Positions 8,372 through 16,035 of a stretch of DNA of 64,000 nt are shown here, piece by piece. The notes beneath the pieces were generated by a model. That model ran no database searches. It worked only from the letters and a program-made list of their open reading frames with translations, and was not told the origin of the DNA. This DNA is from Pseudomonas nicosulfuronedens (GTDB taxonomy: Bacteria > Pseudomonadota > Gammaproteobacteria > Pseudomonadales > Pseudomonadaceae). The stretch spans positions 1 through 64,000 of the forward strand of contig NZ_SWDV01000009.1 in assembly GCF_005877905.1 (NCBI RefSeq), read 5' to 3'. The translations under genes and the position numbers were made by a program. The stretch's first letter is position 1. Each line of letters begins with the position of its first letter.

Positions 8372-9301
8372 TTAAGGGTGACCATCGATGAAATTGATGG
8401 AAGGCCAGGTCAGTTCCAGCCGGCTCCTGAATTGTCGTGCCTCACCGGTAAACGGGTCGATGAACGCCAGTTGCCGGGCCAGCAGCTTCAGCGGCTTGTC
8501 GAAATCCTCCGGTGGCCGCTCGCCGCGCGGCGGCAGCGTCGGGTAGAGCGGGTCGAAGCACAGCGCCGCGCCCAGGCCCGACATGTGCACGCGCAACTGG
8601 TGGCGTTTACCGGACACCGGATGCAACCCATAGCGCCACAGGTCACCGCGCTGCTCCAGTACCTCGATCTGTGTTTCGCTGTTGGGCTCACCGTCCACTT
8701 CCTGCATGCGGATGAAGGGATCACCCTCGACCATCCGCGAGCGGTGCACCAGCGGGAATTCCCGTTGCGGCAGCGCCGGGGCGATGGCCTCGTACATCTT
8801 GTCGATGCGTCGCTCGCGGAACAGCGCCTGGTAGGCATCGCGGTTGTTTGGGTTGGCGGAAAACAGCACCAGCCCGGCGGTGAGCCGGTCGATGCGGTGC
8901 AGCGGCACCAGTTGCGGGTTGTCCAGGCGCTTGGCGAGACGGGCGAGGAGGGTTTCCTCGACGTACTGGCCCGCGGGTGTTACCGGCAGGAAGTGCGGCT
9001 TGTCCGCCACTACCAGGTGATCATCGGCATACAGGATGCTTTCCTGGAAGGGGACCGGCGCTTCCTTCGGCACCTCGCGGAAGTAATGGATGCGCAGGGC
9101 TTCGCGATACGGGTGCGCGGGGCCAATGGGCTGGCCGTTGTTGTCCAGCACCTTGCCGCGCGCCATGCGGTCCAGCCAGGTGTCGCGGCTGATCGCCGGG
9201 AAGCGCGCGCACAGGCAATCGAGCACCGTCGTCCAGGGGCCGGCGGGCAGGTGCAGGATGCTGGCGCGTTGCTGGGCGGTGGAGAAGCGGGAGCTGGACA
9301 T
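8372..9301 (-). CDS. RluA-family pseudouridine synthase
   Basis: This 309-residue protein has the RluA catalytic motif HRIDRLTAGL, with the nucleophilic Asp at D138. Other blocks are the S4-like N-terminal region (FPAISRDTWLDRMARGKVLDNNG), ILYADDHLVVADKPHFLPV, and the C-terminal KRHQLRVHMSGLG segment. The family isomerises uridine to pseudouridine in ribosomal or transfer RNA. The substrate cannot be told from the sequence; the divergent C-terminal half places it with the less characterised RluA-like proteins found in Pseudomonas rather than RluC or RluD. No ribosome-binding site stands out at the chosen ATG. Confidence 0.9.
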   Translation of the reverse strand: MSSSRFSTAQQRASILHLPAGPWTTVLDCLCARFPAISRDTWLDRMARGKVLDNNGQPIGPAHPYREALRIHYFREVPKEAPVPFQESILYADDHLVVADKPHFLPVTPAGQYVEETLLARLAKRLDNPQLVPLHRIDRLTAGLVLFSANPNNRDAYQALFRERRIDKMYEAIAPALPQREFPLVHRSRMVEGDPFIRMQEVDGEPNSETQIEVLEQRGDLWRYGLHPVSGKRHQLRVHMSGLGAALCFDPLYPTLPPRGERPPEDFDKPLKLLARQLAFIDPFTGEARQFRSRLELTWPSINFIDGHP

Positions 9302-9399
9302 GCGGGCAGGCGATCGGGTTCGACAGGCTGCGCATTAGGCCGCAGCGGCGTGGCGGCCGTCAAAGCCGCCACGACTTCCGGTCATTCCGGGTGCAGTTC

Positions 9400-10356
9400 T
9401 CAGGTGGGGATCGGGTTGATCTCCACGGTGATGTGCGCCAGCTCCTCATGGATCTGCAGGCGCTGACGCACCAGTTCTGGCGTCAGGTCGCCGCTGCTGG
9501 CGAGGCTGAGGATGCAGGCGTAGCGTGACTTGCCCACGCGCCACAGGTGCAGGTCGGTGATACGCGCCGGATAGGGCAGCTCGGCGACTACCTCGCGGAT
9601 TTCCTCCACCACCGGGTCGTTCATCTCCGCGTCCAGCAGCACGCGCCCGCTCTGCTTGAGCAGGCCGACTGACCACACGGCCACCAGCACCGCGCCGACC
9701 ATGCCCATCAGCGGGTCGAGCCAGGCGGCGCCCCAGATCAGGCCGCCGATCAGGGCGATGATCGCCGCCACCGAGGTGGCGGCGTCGGCCAGCACGTGCA
9801 GGTAAGCGGCGCGCAGGTTCAGGTCGTGGCCATGGTCATGATGTTCATGGTCGTGGTGATGGTCATGGCCATGAGCGTGATCATGGCCATGGTGATGGTG
9901 CTCGCCGCGCAGCAGCCAAGCACAGGCCAGGTTCACCAGCAGGCCGATGACCGCGATGGCGATAGCCTGCTGGTAGTGGATCGGCGAAGGAGAGAGCAGC
10001 CGGGCGACAGACTCGAACATCATCAGCGCCGCCACGCCCAGCAACAGGATGGCGCTGGTGTAGCTGGCGAGAATCTCGATCTTGAAGGTGCCGAAGGCAA
10101 AGCGCGCGTCGCCCTTGAAGCGCCGTGCCGCCACGTAGGCGAAGAAGGCAAGCCCCAGTGCCAGGGCGTGGGAGCTCATGTGCCAGCCGTCCGCCAGCAG
10201 CGCCATGGAGTTGAAGATCCAGCCGCCGGCGATCTCCACCACCATCATCACGACGGTCAGCAGCGCGGCGCGCAGGGTGTTGCGTTCGGCCAGGGGATTG
10301 CCTTCGTGGAACTGGTGGTCGTGGCGACCGTCTTGCGGGTGGGCGGCGTGCTGCAT
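9400..10356 (-). CDS. dmeF: CDF-type Co2+/Ni2+ efflux transporter, DmeF-like
   Basis: This 318-residue cation diffusion facilitator has six membrane segments. Candidate metal-site residues are in LLADGWHMSSHA (D56, H59, H63) and HVLADAATS (H187, D191), and a long His/Asp-rich cytoplasmic loop spans about 153-178. The C-terminal domain is the ferredoxin-like dimerisation domain (VVEEIREVVAELP onward). CDF proteins export divalent metals in exchange for protons. The divergent RcnR-type repressor and its operator indicate nickel/cobalt rather than zinc, as in DmeRF systems. The ATG at 10356 (MQHAAHP) was chosen because further upstream frames run into the operator and the divergent gene. Confidence 0.9.
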   Translation of the reverse strand: MQHAAHPQDGRHDHQFHEGNPLAERNTLRAALLTVVMMVVEIAGGWIFNSMALLADGWHMSSHALALGLAFFAYVAARRFKGDARFAFGTFKIEILASYTSAILLLGVAALMMFESVARLLSPSPIHYQQAIAIAVIGLLVNLACAWLLRGEHHHHGHDHAHGHDHHHDHEHHDHGHDLNLRAAYLHVLADAATSVAAIIALIGGLIWGAAWLDPLMGMVGAVLVAVWSVGLLKQSGRVLLDAEMNDPVVEEIREVVAELPYPARITDLHLWRVGKSRYACILSLASSGDLTPELVRQRLQIHEELAHITVEINPIPT

Positions 10357-10382
10357 GATGATGGTCCACAGGATCAGTCTGG

Positions 10383-10400
10383 ATACTATACCCCAGTATA
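10383..10400. promoter_or_regulatory. RcnR/DmeR-type operator
   Basis: Read on the minus strand, this is TACT-GGGG-TAT-AGTA flanked by T/A, the architecture described for RcnR-family operators (TACT, a G tract, AGTA). It lies between the divergent dmeF and dmeR starts, 17 bases before the repressor start and 27 bases before dmeF, so one site could control both genes. Confidence 0.75.
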
Positions 10401-10416
10401 CCTTAGGAGTTTTGAC

Positions 10417-10692
10417 GTGGGACATACCATCAAGGACCAGAAGAAGCTGCTGACCCGGGTGCGGCGCATCAAGGGCCAGAGCGAGGCGCTGGAGCGGGCG
10501 CTGGAGGCGGGCAGCGAATGCGCGGCGATCCTGCAGCAGATCGCCGCCATCCGCGGCGCGGTGAACGGATTGATGGCCGAAGTGCTCGAAGGCCACCTGC
10601 GCGATCACCTGGGCGCCGAGGACCGCACCGCGGAGCAGCGCCACGAAGACCTGGAACAGGTCATGGGCGTGCTGCGCTCCTATTTGAAGTAG
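10417..10692 (+). CDS. dmeR: RcnR/DmeR-type nickel-cobalt responsive repressor
   Basis: This 91-residue all-helical DUF156 repressor of the CsoR/RcnR/FrmR family retains the four RcnR metal ligands: His3 (MGHT), Cys35 (SECAA), His60 and His64 (EGHLRDH). This distinguishes it from CsoR (copper) and FrmR (formaldehyde). Metal binding releases DNA in this family. The likely start is the GTG at 10417: it puts His at position 3 as in E. coli RcnR and follows TAGGAG by seven bases. It would repress dmeF and itself through the operator just upstream. Confidence 0.88.
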   Translation: MGHTIKDQKKLLTRVRRIKGQSEALERALEAGSECAAILQQIAAIRGAVNGLMAEVLEGHLRDHLGAEDRTAEQRHEDLEQVMGVLRSYLK

Positions 10693-10725
10693 GGCTACTT
10701 CAGGTCGCTGCGGGTGCGTTGCGGG

Positions 10726-10956
10726 TCAGTTGGACAGCCGCACCGCCAGCTCGTCGGCTTCCTCGGTCCAGTCCGAATCCTGCTGCAGCGCCTCGCGCAG
10801 GAACTGCGACTGGGCGGCGTTCCAGAACGGCGCGTCCGGTAGTTTCTGCCCATCGGCGAGGCGGTGGCTGCCGAGGAAGGCGTCGATGTCCTTGCGCCCG
10901 TCGGGCAGGCCCAGTTGCTTGAACAGGGCGCTCAGGCTGTGCTGGCTGGTGTCCAT
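10726..10956 (-). CDS. DUF2789-family protein
   Basis: This 76-residue soluble protein begins MDTSQHSLSALFKQLGLPDG and contains IDAFLGSHRL and APFWNAAQSQFLREAL, matching my recollection of the DUF2789 family, which is common in Pseudomonas. It is acidic at the C-terminus. The ATG at 10956 has a strong AAGGAG site about six bases upstream. It stands alone, converging with dmeR. Function unknown. Confidence 0.75.
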   Translation of the reverse strand: MDTSQHSLSALFKQLGLPDGRKDIDAFLGSHRLADGQKLPDAPFWNAAQSQFLREALQQDSDWTEEADELAVRLSN

Positions 10957-11125
10957 GACGATCTCCTTGATGCGTAGGGAGCGCGCCGCCACGGCGCGCG
11001 GCAATGGAACAACTATAGGAGCATCGGCCGACGAGCAAGGTTCGGATTGGCAATCGGGGCGGAAATAGATAGCCTGCTTTCAATCGTCCCCGCACACGCT
11101 CCGCCACCCACCGTCAGGCCCGTCC

Positions 11126-12328
11126 ATGAGCTCGTCCGAGCAGCGAACCGCCTCCGTCACCCTGCGCATCCTCGCGACCGTCTTCTTCACCTTTGTCCTG
11201 TTCCTGAGCATCGGCCTGCTGCTGCCGGTACTGCCCGGATTCGTTCATGAAGGCCTTGGCTACTCGACGGTGATCGCCGGCGCGGTGATCGGCCTGCAGT
11301 ACATCGCCACGCTGCTGTCCCGCCCGCTGGCGGGCTACGTGGCCGACACCTACGGGGCCAAGCGTGCCGTGCTCCATGGCCTGGGCGTACTGGGCGTCGG
11401 CGGTGTGCTGGTGCTGGCATCCACCAGCTTCGAGTCCGTGGCCTGGCTGAGCCTGACTCTGCTGCTCGGCAGCCGCCTGCTGTTCGGCCTGGCGCAGGGG
11501 CTGCTGGGGATCGGCACGGCGAGCTGGGGCATTGCGCTGGTGGGCACGCAGAACACTGCCAAGGTGATTTCCTGGAACGGCATCGTCAGCTACGGCGGCA
11601 TCGCCATCGGAGCGCCGCTGGGCGTGACCATGTCGGCCTCGCTGGGCCTGTGGAGCCTGGGCATGAGCATCCTGGTGCTCACCGCGCTGGGCTGGCTGGC
11701 GGCCCGTGGCCGGGACGAGGTTCCGACTATTCCCGGCACGCGCATGGCTTTCCACGCCGTGCTCGGCCGCGTGCTGCCCTACGGAATGTGCGTGATGCTC
11801 GGCTCCATCGGCTTCGGCACCCTGGCGACCTTCATCACCCTCTATTACGGCAGCCAGGGCTGGGCGAACCCGGCCTGGTGCCTGACCGCCTTCGGCGTCT
11901 GCTTCGTCGGCGCTCGGCTGATCTTCTCGGGCATGGTCAACCGTTTCGGCGGTTTCGCCGTCGCGGTGGTCTGCCTGGGCGTGGAGGTCTTCGGCCTGCT
12001 GCTGCTCTGGCAGGCGCCGGGGCCGGGATTCGCGCTGCTGGGGGCGGCGCTTACCGGTTGTGGCCTGTCGCTGGTCTATCCGTCGCTGGGCGTCGAGGCG
12101 GTGCTACGCATCCCGGCCAGCAGCCGCAGCGCGGGGCTGGGTGCCTACGCACTGTTCTTCGACCTGGCAATGGGCGTCGCCGGCCCGCTGATGGGGCTGG
12201 TCGCCGCCCGCCACGGCTACGCGTCGATCTTCCTGGCCGCCGCCGGGTTGGCGCTCTGCGGCTTCGTCATCTGCTTCGGCTTGCTGCGTTTTACCAGACA
12301 GCAGCATGAAGAATTGCCCAAGGACTGA
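11126..12328 (+). CDS. MFS transporter (YfcJ/YhhS-like)
   Basis: This 400-residue protein has about twelve hydrophobic segments and the MFS motif between TM2 and TM3 (RPLAGYVADTYGAKRAVLHG). The pattern VLPGFVHEGLGYSTVIAGAVIG and the GIGTASWGIALVG stretch resemble the YfcJ/YhhS group of proton-driven exporters of unknown substrate. It is not obviously in an operon; the GST gene converges with it 35 bases downstream. The start has only a weak ribosome-binding site. Confidence 0.85.
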   Translation: MSSSEQRTASVTLRILATVFFTFVLFLSIGLLLPVLPGFVHEGLGYSTVIAGAVIGLQYIATLLSRPLAGYVADTYGAKRAVLHGLGVLGVGGVLVLASTSFESVAWLSLTLLLGSRLLFGLAQGLLGIGTASWGIALVGTQNTAKVISWNGIVSYGGIAIGAPLGVTMSASLGLWSLGMSILVLTALGWLAARGRDEVPTIPGTRMAFHAVLGRVLPYGMCVMLGSIGFGTLATFITLYYGSQGWANPAWCLTAFGVCFVGARLIFSGMVNRFGGFAVAVVCLGVEVFGLLLLWQAPGPGFALLGAALTGCGLSLVYPSLGVEAVLRIPASSRSAGLGAYALFFDLAMGVAGPLMGLVAARHGYASIFLAAAGLALCGFVICFGLLRFTRQQHEELPKD

Positions 12329-12363
12329 GTCTCCTACGGCCAATTGGGTTCCGTGCCAAGGGA

Positions 12364-12981
12364 TCACACCGGCGGGAAAGCCTTGAACGCCTCCAGCGCT
12401 TCGGCCTGTTCCGCCCAGTCGTGCACCGCCGGGTAACTGTCTGCCGGGATGTCTTCGGAGTGCAGCAACTGCACAAAGGTCCAGGCCACTGCGATGCTCA
12501 GCCCGGCCTGATCCAGCGGCGCGCCGGCGTCCAGCGACATCTCGCGCAACTCGCCTTCCAGTTGCGCCAGGGCGGCGTGCAACTGCTGGTCGACCCGCTC
12601 CTGCCAGGTGGCGAGCTGCTTGTCGTCCGGCCGCTGCTGTTCGTAGTAGCGCTGCACTGCCTTCTCCATGACCGCCAGGGCCAGGCCCAGCAAGCGCGTG
12701 GCGCGTACCCGCGCGGCCGGCTCGGCGGGCATCAGGCTGCGTCCGGCCAGGTGTTCGAGGCAGTCGATGATCAGGGTGGAATCCATCAGCACCTGGCCGT
12801 CGCCCATTACCAGAGTTGGCGCCTTCACCACCGGGTTGATGCCGCGGAATTCCTCGTAGGTGCGGAATACCGACAGCGACTGGTGGCTGAACTCGATGCC
12901 GAGCAGGCGCAGGGTGATGGCGACGCGGCGCACGTAGGGCGAGTCGAGCATGCCGATCAGGTGCGGAAGCTTCTGTTGCAT
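12364..12981 (-). CDS. Glutathione S-transferase family protein
   Basis: This 205-residue protein has a thioredoxin-fold N-terminal domain (MLDSPYVRRVAITLRLLGIEFSHQSL, INPVVKAPTLVMGDGQVLMDSTLIIDCLE), including the conserved Pro and the DST glutathione-contact region. A helical C-terminal domain follows. Ser or Tyr near SPYVRR would be the thiolate-stabilising residue. The ATG at 12981 lies seven bases after AGGA and is preferred over the GTG two codons upstream. A LysR-type regulator is divergent 128 bases away and may control it. Substrate unknown. Confidence 0.85.
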   Translation of the reverse strand: MQQKLPHLIGMLDSPYVRRVAITLRLLGIEFSHQSLSVFRTYEEFRGINPVVKAPTLVMGDGQVLMDSTLIIDCLEHLAGRSLMPAEPAARVRATRLLGLALAVMEKAVQRYYEQQRPDDKQLATWQERVDQQLHAALAQLEGELREMSLDAGAPLDQAGLSIAVAWTFVQLLHSEDIPADSYPAVHDWAEQAEALEAFKAFPPV

Positions 12982-13109
12982 GGGCACATCCTGTTAGTGG
13001 AGATTGCATCGTGGCTGGCGCGGTTCTTCGCGCAGTGGCCATGAATCTAGAGGCTTTTTCCGCTGGAAAATAGCGACGATTAGTGACCGATTTGGTTAGG
13101 AATACTTAC

Positions 13110-14000
13110 ATGAGTGCAGTGCCCCCGCTCTCCGCCCTGCGTAGTTTCGAGGCCGTTGCCCGGCTCGGCAGCGTGACGCTTGCCGCCAGTGAACTGCACG
13201 TCACGCATTCGGCCATCAGCCAGCAGGTGCGCCAGCTGGAGAGCCTTCTGGGCATCACTCTGCTGCAGCGCGAGGGCCGCGGGGTGCGCCTGAGCGAGGA
13301 AGGGCGCCTCTACGCCCTGCAGATTCGCGGGGCGCTGCGCGATATCGCCGAGGCGACCCGCCTGGCGAGGGCGCGTCCGGGCGAGGATGAGCTGGTAGTG
13401 GCGCTCACACCGTCGTTCGGCCAGAAGTGGTTGCTGCCACGCCTGCCGGGCTTTCGCGCGACTTATCCACAGTACCGTCTGCGCCTGCTCGCCAGTCTGG
13501 AAGTGATGGACCTGCGCCAGGGGCTGGCCGATGTGGCGATCCGCATCGGTCAGGGGCACTGGGAAGGGTTGGCGCAGGAGCGTCTGTTCGAGGATGAAAT
13601 GGTGGTCGTTGGCGCGCCGGACTTCAACGGAGGGCGTCTGCCGCAGACTCCGGAGGAAATCCTCCGCTGCCCGCGCGTCACTGGTTTCGAGTCCTGGCTG
13701 GGCTGGTGCCAGGCGGCAGGCGTGGAAGTGCCGCAGGAGTCGGCGGAGTTCGTGGTGAACGACTCCAACCTGAGTATCGAGGCGGTGCGCTTGGGGCAGG
13801 GGATCGGCCTGGAACGCCGCAGCCTGGTGGCGGGGGCGCTGGAAAGCGGTGAACTGGTTGCCCTGAGCGATCTGCGCGTGCCCTACGGCTTCCCCTACTG
13901 GTTGGTCTGGCCCGAGCGCGAGGCGACCCAGGCCAAGGTGGCGGCCTTTGCCAGTTGGTTATCGGGGGAGGTGGACCGCTATCTGCAGGCAATCGCCTGA
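13110..14000 (+). CDS. LysR-type transcriptional regulator (GcvA-like)
   Basis: This 296-residue regulator has an N-terminal winged HTH (LRSFEAVARLGSVTLAASELHV, HSAISQQVRQLESLLG) and a periplasmic-binding-like effector domain. The pattern of the HTH and of FGQKWLLPRLPGFRATYPQ resembles the GcvA/AmpR branch. The ATG at 13110 is preferred because TTAGGA lies eight bases upstream; a GTG at 13083 is in frame. It is divergent from the GST gene, the classic arrangement of a LysR regulator with its target. The effector is unknown. Confidence 0.88.
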   Translation: MSAVPPLSALRSFEAVARLGSVTLAASELHVTHSAISQQVRQLESLLGITLLQREGRGVRLSEEGRLYALQIRGALRDIAEATRLARARPGEDELVVALTPSFGQKWLLPRLPGFRATYPQYRLRLLASLEVMDLRQGLADVAIRIGQGHWEGLAQERLFEDEMVVVGAPDFNGGRLPQTPEEILRCPRVTGFESWLGWCQAAGVEVPQESAEFVVNDSNLSIEAVRLGQGIGLERRSLVAGALESGELVALSDLRVPYGFPYWLVWPEREATQAKVAAFASWLSGEVDRYLQAIA

Positions 14001-14010
14001 GCGACTGGAT

Positions 14011-14036
14011 CCGGGGCCGGTGAGAGCCGGCCCCGG
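14011..14036. terminator. GC-rich hairpin between convergent genes
   Basis: CCGGGGCCGG and CCGGCCCCGG form a perfect ten-base-pair stem with a TGAGAG loop. The T tract is weak. It lies between the LysR gene and the PPK2 gene and probably ends both. Confidence 0.55.
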
Positions 14037-14042
14037 TTGGTA

Positions 14043-14861
14043 TCAGAATTTTTCTTCGATGAAGTGGATCGGGTAATCGGGACTCTGGTACTTGCCGATC
14101 TTGCCGCGCTTGGGCAGCTTCACTTCCTCGCGCGGGAGCTCCTTGTAAGGCACGTGCTTGAGGATGTGACTGATGACATTCAGGCGCACGCGCTTCTTGT
14201 CCTCGGAGGGCGCGACGATCCAGGGCGCCCAGGGCGAGTCGGTGGCGGCGAACATCAGGTCGCGGGCGCGGGTGTACTCGTCCCAGCGGGTGAAGGACTT
14301 CACGTCCATCGGCGAGAGTTTCCAGATCTTGCGACCGTCAGTGATGCGGTCCTTCAGACGGCGTTCCTGCTCCTCGGGGCTGACCTCCAGCCAGAATTTC
14401 AGCAGGATGATTCCCGACTCGGTGAGCATGCGCTCGAACAGCGGGGTCACGGCGAGGAATTTGTCCGCCTGCTCCTCGGTGCAGAAGCCCATCACCCGCT
14501 CGACGCCGGCGCGGTTGTACCAGCTGCGGTCGAAGATCACCACCTCGCCGGCTGATGGCAGGTGGCGGATGTAACGCTGGGCGTAGAGCTGGGATTTCTC
14601 CCGCTCGGTCGGTGTGGGCAGCGCCACCACGCGGAACACCCGTGGGCTGACGCGCTCGGTGAGCGCCTTGATAGTGCCGCCTTTACCGGCGCCATCACGG
14701 CCCTCGAAGATGATGCAGACCTTCAGGCCCTTTTGAACCACCCATTGCTGCAGCTTGACCAGTTCCACGGACAGCTTGCGCAGGTGTTCCTCGTACTCGC
14801 TGTTCTTCATCTTGCCTTGCGGTTCTACAGCCTGATTCTTGGCTTTGCTCTTCTTGCCCAT
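14043..14861 (-). CDS. ppk2: Polyphosphate kinase 2, class I
   Basis: This 272-residue single-domain PPK2 has Walker A FEGRDGAGKGGT (about 53-62), the lid/Walker B block VVIFDRSWYNRAGVERVMGF (about 108-127) and the PPK2 motif FLAVTPLFERML. PPK2 enzymes reversibly transfer phosphate between polyphosphate and nucleotides; one-domain class I members typically phosphorylate GDP or ADP using polyphosphate. The Lys-rich N-terminus (MGKKSKAKNQ) is usual. The start at 14861 has GGAG six bases upstream; an ATG at 14873 is also possible but has no ribosome-binding site. The gene stands alone and converges with the LysR gene. Confidence 0.92.
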   Translation of the reverse strand: MGKKSKAKNQAVEPQGKMKNSEYEEHLRKLSVELVKLQQWVVQKGLKVCIIFEGRDGAGKGGTIKALTERVSPRVFRVVALPTPTEREKSQLYAQRYIRHLPSAGEVVIFDRSWYNRAGVERVMGFCTEEQADKFLAVTPLFERMLTESGIILLKFWLEVSPEEQERRLKDRITDGRKIWKLSPMDVKSFTRWDEYTRARDLMFAATDSPWAPWIVAPSEDKKRVRLNVISHILKHVPYKELPREEVKLPKRGKIGKYQSPDYPIHFIEEKF

Positions 14862-15103
14862 CTTGGTCTCCATGTCGGGGCGTTGGGATACCACTCCAGA
14901 GCATAGCGGTGGATTGCCATCGAGCATCTGCGAAAGCGAGCGGATATCCGTCGGACTTTGCTGCATGCCAATCGGAAATATCACTCAGCGGGGCGGCCGG
15001 GAGACCGATCCCCCGGCGGGAACTTCACGACCACACTGGCGCGCTTTTCATTTCGCGTGCGCAGGAGTGCGCCGCTTTCTCCCGCTCCGGACCCCTCAGA
15101 CCC

Positions 15104-15934
15104 ATGCGCTGGAAAACCATTCGCAAGACCGGCCAACGCGCGCTGGCAGCCACCCTGTTCCCCTACCTGCACTGGTGCTGGTCGCGCCGTATTCAGCTTA
15201 TGCCGGTGCTGTCCGAGTCCTATCAGGACGGGTTGCCGCCCGCCCAGAAACACTGGCGAAAGTACCTGTGCCGCCACTGGAGCGTCCGGCGCCGGCTCGC
15301 TGCATTGCTGGAGCACTATTCACAGCTGGATTGCCTGCCTGGCGCCTGGAGAGAGAAGTTACTGGCCCTGGGGCCGGTGCACCTCAGCCTGGTTCCTCTG
15401 AAAAGCGGTGACGCGCTGGAAGTGCTGCTGGAGCCATCGGACTTCTACCGTGAGGGAGAGCTGGGCCTGTACCTGCGCAATGGTGACGGTGAGCGCTTGT
15501 ACTCCCTGAGTTTCACCCTCGGAAAGAATGGTCAGCTGCTGATCGGTGGGCTGCAGGGGCCGCGCACGACAATGGACGAAGGCACCGTCAAATGGCTGGG
15601 CAAGGAAATGTTCGGCCTGCGGCCCAAGAGCCTGCTGCTCAGCGCTCTTTATACGATGGGCGAGCAGATGGGCGGCCGGCAGCTACTGGGTATCAGTGAC
15701 GCCGCGCATACCTGCTCGCACAAGCTCAAGTCCAGTTACGACGCCTTCTGGCTGGAAGCCCACGCCAAGCGGCACAACCGCCACTGGTATCGCCTGCCCA
15801 AGCGCGAACCGGTGCGCGACATCGCCGAGGTGAAGAGCCAGCGGCGCAGCGAGTTCCGCCGCCGCGAGGCACTGCGCGAGGAGATCGCCGAAGCCATCCG
15901 CAAAGCCTGGGAGCAAGGTGCCGTCGCCGCCTGA
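15104..15934 (+). CDS. VirK/YbjX (DUF535) family protein
   Basis: This 276-residue protein matches the DUF535 family (YbjX, VirK). Recognisable segments are the basic N-terminus, LYSLSFTLG, IGGLQGP, the FGLRPKSLLLSALYTMGEQMGGRQLLGISDAAHT block near 180-215, and the C-terminal DAFWLE, HWYRLP region. These proteins affect envelope or virulence traits in enterobacteria by unknown means. The ATG at 15104 was chosen on family similarity; the open frame extends upstream without other support. It ends about 100 bases before recC. Confidence 0.8.
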   Translation: MRWKTIRKTGQRALAATLFPYLHWCWSRRIQLMPVLSESYQDGLPPAQKHWRKYLCRHWSVRRRLAALLEHYSQLDCLPGAWREKLLALGPVHLSLVPLKSGDALEVLLEPSDFYREGELGLYLRNGDGERLYSLSFTLGKNGQLLIGGLQGPRTTMDEGTVKWLGKEMFGLRPKSLLLSALYTMGEQMGGRQLLGISDAAHTCSHKLKSSYDAFWLEAHAKRHNRHWYRLPKREPVRDIAEVKSQRRSEFRRREALREEIAEAIRKAWEQGAVAA

Positions 15935-16035
15935 GCGGCGTTGTAAAAAACTGCCCCGCCAGCCCGCTTTTTTGGTGAAATGCCCGTCATCCCCGGCGGG
16001 CGCTCCCAGTTGCCCGCTCCGCACCAGGAGACACG

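Noticed and set aside
9838-9906. CAT/ATG-rich low-complexity tract as a microsatellite
   Set aside because: It encodes the His/Asp-rich metal loop of the CDF transporter on the minus strand.
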